Assembly: GCA_035530195.1 (NCBI GenBank)
Contig: DATKVG010000047.1
Coordinates: 1 to 10,041, forward strand
Source of the DNA: JAPLKX01 sp035530195
GTDB taxonomy: Bacteria > Hydrogenedentota > Hydrogenedentia > Hydrogenedentales > SLHB01
DNA: 10,041 nucleotides
Direction of reading: 5' to 3'
The position numbers were made by a program, and so were the translations under genes. This document shows, piece by piece, positions 7,203 to 10,041 of this stretch. Under the pieces are notes generated by a model that saw only the letters and a list, made by a program, of their open reading frames with translations, had not been told where the DNA came from and searched no databases. Numbering within the stretch: position 1 is the first letter of the stretch; the number at the start of each line of letters is the position of its first letter.

Positions 7203-7454
7203 AGGCCCTCCGCTACGCAAGGTTCCCCAATACTCAGAGTATGCACCAACACCCCCGCTACCCGCAACACAAATCAACAGACCCTGGACATCAGTGGACA
7301 ACGTGAACTTTGTACTGCTAACCCTCCATTCGTTGTTACGGCGCACAGAACGCAGCATATGCCTCGGACGGCCCCCGGCCCTGCCAAGGCTGCAAGATTG
7401 TAGGGGGCGTCCCGCTCCTCATTTCGTCCACAATGTCCACTGCGGAACACGCTG
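7203..7454 (-). other. Intergenic region between peptidase gene and fliW
   Basis: These 252 bases carry no credible gene. They must hold the end of the peptidase transcript and, probably, the promoter of the fliW operon. A 9-base inverted pair, CAGTGGACA at 7292-7300 and TGTCCACTG at 7434-7442, spans 151 bases, and TGGACA repeats with 10-base spacing at 7285-7290 and 7295-7300. I see no strong sigma-70, sigma-28 or sigma-54 promoter. The best weak candidate on the minus strand is TTGCGG and CATACT with an 18-base spacer. A short GGCC-CCC-GGCC hairpin at about 7370-7380 lacks a T-run. Confidence 0.5.
7206..7242 (-). promoter_or_regulatory. fliW leader: palindrome and GGA-containing ribosome site
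   Basis: A perfect 13-base palindrome, ATACTC-A-GAGTAT, lies at 7230-7242, some 28 bases before the fliW start. Between it and the ATG are two GGA motifs (minus strand 7226-7224 and 7211-7209, 15 bases apart); the second is part of the GGAGGG ribosome site. The palindrome could be an operator or a small RNA hairpin. The assignment is positional only. Confidence 0.35.
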
Positions 7455-9377
7455 CTATAAAGATGCCCCAAGCAAGTGAAAAATAAACGTGATCGACGCC
7501 GCAAGAAGGGCCGAGGCCGAGGCAAGAGGCATTTTGGCCGTACCGCCTGAAAAGCAACCCGGAGGCGGCTCTTCGTCTCCCGCACCTTCGCCTTCACCCT
7601 CGCCTTCCTCACCCTCGCCCTCGCCTTCACCCTCGCCTTCGCCTTCACCCTCGCCTTCGCCTTCACCCTCGCCCTCGCCTTCGCCTTCACCCTCGCCCTC
7701 GCCCTCGCCTTCGCCTTCACCCTCGCCTTCTCCCTCACCCAGCCACTGGTCCACGAGCGGGAAGGTCTGTTCGAACCGGCCAAAATAGTCCGGCTCGTCG
7801 GGCTCTAGACATGAAGCATTTCCGCCCCAAAGCTGGCCAACGATGAGCTGCGAATCGCTTAGAAGCAGCGGGCATCCCGACGAGCCGCCCTCGGTGGTGC
7901 CGCCGTCCGGCCATCCCGGATTCCTGTACGTCCTGTCCCAGAGCGACTCGAGAAAAAATTCGTAAGTCCTTCCGAATGGCGGACTACCCGCTTCAGTGAT
8001 ATGGCCAAAACTGATGCGTTTGTAGCCCTGGTTGGGATGATGGATGGCCGTCACGGCTGTCCCGACCTCGACATGGTCCGTCGTCCAGCCGATATAGGGG
8101 ATTCCTTCCGGTGGGTCATTCTTCAGCCGGACCAGCGCGAAGTCTGTAACGGCTTCCTGCGCAAGGAGATCCGCCCCGCCAGACGTCCGCGGCACCGTCG
8201 ACGGGTTGGGAGGGGTGCCGTTGCACTCAGACGTCTGGAAAAGCCAGAAAAACTCCATGCTTTCCGCGTCTTCGTTCCATTCGTCGAGGCAATGGTTGGC
8301 CGTCAGAAAATACGGCACGGTCGTGTCCGGGTCGGAATCCACCACCAGCGTGCCCGTGCAGTAGAGCGCATACACATCGCTGACGAACGAGAAGGCGGCA
8401 ACTCCCCGCGAGACCGGATACCACTCCGACTCACACGTCACATCGAGGTTGCAGACACCCGCTTTGGTCCAGGCGATGTCGCCGAAATCCTCGTAGGTGT
8501 GGACCAGCTTGTCGATCTCCAACTCCAACCCGTCTACCGGCGCGCCGGGAGGCAACACGCACTCGATGGTGCATGAATCGGCGAAACACGACGGGCTCCA
8601 GAACGTCCCACCGGCAAAATCCGACGCGCTGAAGGGACCGTACGCCTCGGCGGGTTCCGCCGTGTTGTAAACTGTGACGGTTGCGGAGCCGGGAAGCTGG
8701 ACGCCGTTGAAATGAAGCCGCATCGCCCGCGCGCCCGGCGAGGTGATCGTCAGCGTCCACATTTTCCCGCCGTCCGGCAGGTCGCGCCACGCCCCGACCG
8801 ACGCCGACGGATGCCGCACCGACACACGCCCGGGCAGCGGCCGCACCACCCCGATCCGGTTGCCCGGCTTTTCGATCCCGTTCTCGGGGCCGGTGTCCAA
8901 TTCCGCCTGGGACAGGGGCGCCAAGCCGAGCACGGGGGCCGGCGCCAGCTTGTGTTTCGGGCCGACCGGCTCAGGCCGCGGCGATGCAATTTTCCATTGG
9001 AACGGCGGGATCTCCGTCTTGCGCTCGATCGGCTCGAGGTTCCAGTTCTTCGGCTTGATTCCGAGTGCGTCTAACTGCACCTGACCAAGCAGGTTGCCGT
9101 CGCCGTCCGCATACAGGTCAAACGGCTCGCCGCCATCGCCCGGCCGCACCCGGTAGCCCGAGATCATCTCGCCATTGGCCCGCGCCGATTCCTGCCACAC
9201 AAGCAGCACCGTGAACTGGTCGGCCGGGTAGCCGTGCAACGCCAGAAACTCCGACGCATCGGGAAACGCCGGCTCGGTGCAGTCTGGGCACTCCGCCACG
9301 GCAACCGCCGCCATTACCACACCCGCCGCCACAAACGCACTCAATTTCACATACTTATGCACTTCAATGCACCCCAT
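7455..9377 (-). CDS. Secreted S1-family peptidase, lysyl-endopeptidase-like, with Gly-Glu tract and C-terminal hydrophobic tail
   Basis: A predicted exported serine protease of 640 residues. A signal peptide covers about 11-28 (KLSAFVAAGVVMAAVAVA). Residues about 185-285 resemble a lysyl endopeptidase propeptide (MRLHFNGVQLPG at 219-230, GTFWSP at 257-262). The catalytic domain, about 305-546, parallels Achromobacter protease I: VCNLDVTC at 308-315, FLTANHC with H362, VTDFALVRL with D412, AIHHPNQGYKRIS at 444-456 and GGSSGCP with S500. D530 sits where that enzyme has its lysine-specificity Asp, but the expected His in GQLHGG is W517. Then come a Gly-Glu tract at 547-598, a GC motif (C608) and a hydrophobic segment, about 617-637. 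The start at 9377 is an ATG with a weak ribosome site; a GTG at 9350 would give a tighter signal peptide. It is probably a separate transcription unit from fliW. Confidence 0.9.
   Translation of the reverse strand: MGCIEVHKYVKLSAFVAAGVVMAAVAVAECPDCTEPAFPDASEFLALHGYPADQFTVLLVWQESARANGEMISGYRVRPGDGGEPFDLYADGDGNLLGQVQLDALGIKPKNWNLEPIERKTEIPPFQWKIASPRPEPVGPKHKLAPAPVLGLAPLSQAELDTGPENGIEKPGNRIGVVRPLPGRVSVRHPSASVGAWRDLPDGGKMWTLTITSPGARAMRLHFNGVQLPGSATVTVYNTAEPAEAYGPFSASDFAGGTFWSPSCFADSCTIECVLPPGAPVDGLELEIDKLVHTYEDFGDIAWTKAGVCNLDVTCESEWYPVSRGVAAFSFVSDVYALYCTGTLVVDSDPDTTVPYFLTANHCLDEWNEDAESMEFFWLFQTSECNGTPPNPSTVPRTSGGADLLAQEAVTDFALVRLKNDPPEGIPYIGWTTDHVEVGTAVTAIHHPNQGYKRISFGHITEAGSPPFGRTYEFFLESLWDRTYRNPGWPDGGTTEGGSSGCPLLLSDSQLIVGQLWGGNASCLEPDEPDYFGRFEQTFPLVDQWLGEGEGEGEGEGEGEGEGEGEGEGEGEGEGEGEGEGEGEGEGEGEEGEGEGEGAGDEEPPPGCFSGGTAKMPLASASALLAASITFIFHLLGASL
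7584..7739 (-). repeat. Hexamer microsatellite encoding the Gly-Glu tract
   Basis: 156 bases encode 25 Gly-Glu dipeptides plus one extra Glu and one extra Gly. On the plus strand the hexamers are almost all TTCGCC (A), TTCACC (B) or CTCGCC (C). They recur in an 18-base higher order A-B-C at 7587-7604, 7638-7655, 7656-7673, 7680-7697 and 7710-7727, with zero, one or two additional C units inserted between blocks. A single TTC codon at 7605-7607 shifts the hexamer register while keeping the frame (the Glu-Glu in the protein). The whole tract stays in frame, as expected if length changes by slippage are tolerated in a spacer. Confidence 0.95.
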
Positions 9378-9402
9378 TCTGCAAGCCAATACAAGTCCGG
9401 CC

Positions 9403-9431
9403 AGTCTACACAAACCTCGGAAATAAGGCAA
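9403..9431 (-). promoter_or_regulatory. Candidate sigma-70-type promoter of the peptidase gene
   Basis: On the minus strand TTGCCT (9431-9426) and TAGACT (9408-9403) are separated by 17 bases. Each matches four of six consensus positions. Transcription would start near 9396, giving a leader of about 19 bases to the ATG at 9377 or about 46 bases to the GTG at 9350. The spacing is ideal but the boxes are ordinary, so this is a candidate only. Confidence 0.4.
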
Positions 9432-9658
9432 AGGCGCGGTCGTCTCGTCCGCGCCGTCCAGCAAACTAGCTCAACAGTTGTAACGAAGCCTGTTGTGCCG
9501 ATCTTAGCCTGGAGCCTGGACGGCGCGCGTTGGAAAACGCGGCCACGGGCCGACACCTACGGTAGGTCCGAAATGGTTTTGGACCGTGCTCAGCGAAAAT
9601 AAACTTCCGCGCATACTATCCGCATCTTTCACCTCCGAGCACCTTCATTCTGTCAACC

Positions 9659-9704
9659 AATTCCCCCTTGTTCCACAAATCTTGACCAGATTCCCCCTTT
9701 TTCC
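9659..9704. repeat. Pair of short direct repeats, TTCCCCCTT type
   Basis: TTCCCCCTTGTTCC at 9661-9674 and TTCCCCCTTTTTCC at 9691-9704 match at 13 of 14 positions, exactly 30 bases apart, each preceded by a related ACCA-type word. A shorter relative, AATTCCCCC, occurs at 9782-9790. The pair could be a protein-binding iteron, a transposon-end remnant or chance. Confidence 0.45.
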
Positions 9705-9799
9705 GACCCCAAAAAGAGCACCAACTCAAGCTATATAAAACGGAGGCATAGGAAAGCGTCGAGACAATGAAAGAGGCCGGCAATTCCCCCGCCGTGTTC

Positions 9800-9824
9800 G
9801 GTGGGGTCGCGCACCCGCGCGACC
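9800..9824 (+). repeat. REP-like hairpin, copy 2 (inverted)
   Basis: GGTGG at 9800-9804 precedes a perfect 8-base stem, GGTCGCGC (9805-9812) with GCGCGACC (9817-9824), around the loop ACCC. Compared with the other two copies the sixth stem base pair changes from A-T to C-G on both arms together, a compensatory change. The loop also differs. It faces the copy at 9882-9906 with 57 bases between them, like the paired inverted REPs of a REPIN/BIME. Confidence 0.6.
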
Positions 9825-9881
9825 GGGTGGTGGTGGTGGAGGCGGCGCTTTCGATGCCCAGGTTTTGGGTGATGGCGCCAC

Positions 9882-9906
9882 GGTCGAGCAGGAGCTCGAC
9901 CCCACC
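9882..9906 (-). repeat. REP-like hairpin, copy 3
   Basis: GGTCGAGC (9882-9889) pairs perfectly with GCTCGACC (9894-9901) around the loop AGGA, followed by CCACC at 9902-9906; on the minus strand this reads GGTGG then stem-loop. The stem is identical to copy 1 at 26-45. It is inverted relative to the copy at 9800-9824. Confidence 0.6.
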
Positions 9907-9916
9907 GCGTTGCTGC
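9882..9916. repeat. 35-base direct repeat, right copy
   Basis: Matches 26-60 at 33 of 35 positions in the same orientation and includes the hairpin plus the ten bases GCGTTGCTGC beyond it. The two copies bracket 9.8 kb holding all the confidently called genes. Confidence 0.8.
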
Positions 9917-9965
9917 CCCAGTGCGTTGCTCCCCAAACATCCTACATTCTCAACAGGAAACCAAC

Positions 9966-10041
9966 ATGACTACACATTCAAGACGCTGGAAAGCGTTGGA
10001 AATACGCGCCGCGGAATCGCTTGGCGGCGAACGCGTGACGA
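9966..10041 (+). CDS. Partial gene at right edge, N-terminus only
   Basis: An ATG at 9966 follows AACAGGAAACCAAC, a good AGGA ribosome site seven bases upstream, and the frame stays open for 25 codons to the window end. The visible protein reads MTTHSRRWKALEIRAAESLG and then GERVT. The basic, Trp-containing start leading to an R-A-A-E-x-L-G-G-E-R-V stretch recalls the first helix of small PD-(D/E)XK nucleases of the Holliday-junction-resolvase kind, where a W-K-x-x-E-R pattern precedes the catalytic core. Too little is visible to assign function. It is the only gene on the plus strand here and diverges from the peptidase gene. Confidence 0.45.
   Translation, partial: MTTHSRRWKALEIRAAESLGGERVT

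Larger units (their letters stand above)
9378..9965. other. Non-coding region rich in short repeats
   Basis: No convincing gene occupies these 588 bases. From low to high coordinates it holds: the candidate peptidase promoter; a weak inverted repeat GGTCC/GGACC at about 9566-9582; a pair of direct repeats at 9661-9674 and 9691-9704; an AT-rich patch CTATATAAAA at about 9731-9740; a GGT run at about 9826-9839; and two inverted REP-like hairpins. Open frames here run through the hairpins and lack codon character. The peptidase gene leaves this region on one strand and the partial gene at the right edge on the other, so it is a divergent intergenic region. Confidence 0.6.

Noticed and set aside
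7370..7380. GGCC-CCC-GGCC hairpin as terminator of the peptidase gene
   Set aside because: Four-base stem and no T-run on the minus strand.
7584..7739. CRISPR-like regular array
   Set aside because: Contiguous hexamers without spacers, in frame within a gene.
7489..7788. Plus-strand frame encoding a Pro-Ser repeat protein
   Set aside because: It is the complement of the Gly-Glu hexamer tract; the minus-strand frame belongs to a complete secreted peptidase.
9616..9936. Minus-strand frame with GVELLLDRGA, which resembles an ankyrin repeat
   Set aside because: The similarity is confined to the REP-like hairpin, where base pairing dictates the codons; the rest of the frame has no ankyrin helices and runs into low-quality sequence.
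9767..10041. Plus-strand frame open from an ATG at 9767 to the window edge
   Set aside because: It reads through both hairpins and the GGT run with a Cys/Arg/Pro-rich product, and conflicts with the better-supported start at 9966 in another frame.

Overview
This is a GC-rich bacterial window. Every confidently called gene lies on the minus strand, and non-coding, repeat-bearing DNA sits at both ends. There are no rRNA or tRNA genes, no CRISPR array and no transposase. The fliW-csrA pair implies a flagellated bacterium. A secreted lysyl-endopeptidase-like protein with a long Gly-Glu tract and a short cysteine/hydrophobic tail, in this GC-rich setting, makes me think of Candidatus Hydrogenedentota or a planctomycete/lentisphaera-like relative. 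That placement is a recollection of protein style, not a phylogenetic result.

Layout, read in the direction of transcription (high to low coordinates). (1) 9966-10041, plus strand: the start of a gene cut by the window edge. (2) 9378-9965: a non-coding stretch with two REP-like hairpins in inverted orientation, a pair of TTCCCCCTT-type direct repeats, and a plausible promoter for the next gene. (3) 7455-9377: a secreted S1-family peptidase with signal peptide, propeptide, complete His-Asp-Ser triad, 25 Gly-Glu units and a C-terminal hydrophobic tail. (4) 7203-7454: a 252-base intergenic leader with a perfect 13-base palindrome just upstream of fliW. (5) 125-7202: a compact six-gene unit, fliW - csrA - unknown 208-residue protein - GT4/methyltransferase/TPR fusion - CgeB-like glycosyltransferase with a Maf-like N-terminus - GT9 glycosyltransferase with a long C-terminal extension. 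The junctions are a 20-base overlap, a 15-base gap, a 2-base gap and two 4-base ATGA overlaps, so the whole set looks co-transcribed and translationally coupled. (6) 1-124: a 3' flank with a third REP-like hairpin.

How the genes may work together: FliW and CsrA form the known partner switch in which FliW, released when flagellin is exported, sequesters CsrA and relieves translational repression of flagellin. Placing three sugar-transfer genes and one unknown gene directly behind that switch suggests a flagellin or cell-surface glycosylation cassette made in step with flagellar assembly. This is inference; no flagellin gene is in the window. Paired GGA motifs over the Shine-Dalgarno sequences of both csrA (18 bases apart) and fliW (15 bases apart) suggest CsrA could also control its own operon.

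The signals most worth a second look are the three covarying hairpins with a shared GGTGG flank, the conserved-looking unknown protein inside the fliW-csrA-glycosyltransferase unit, the GGA pair at csrA, and the nested hexamer structure of the Gly-Glu tract.
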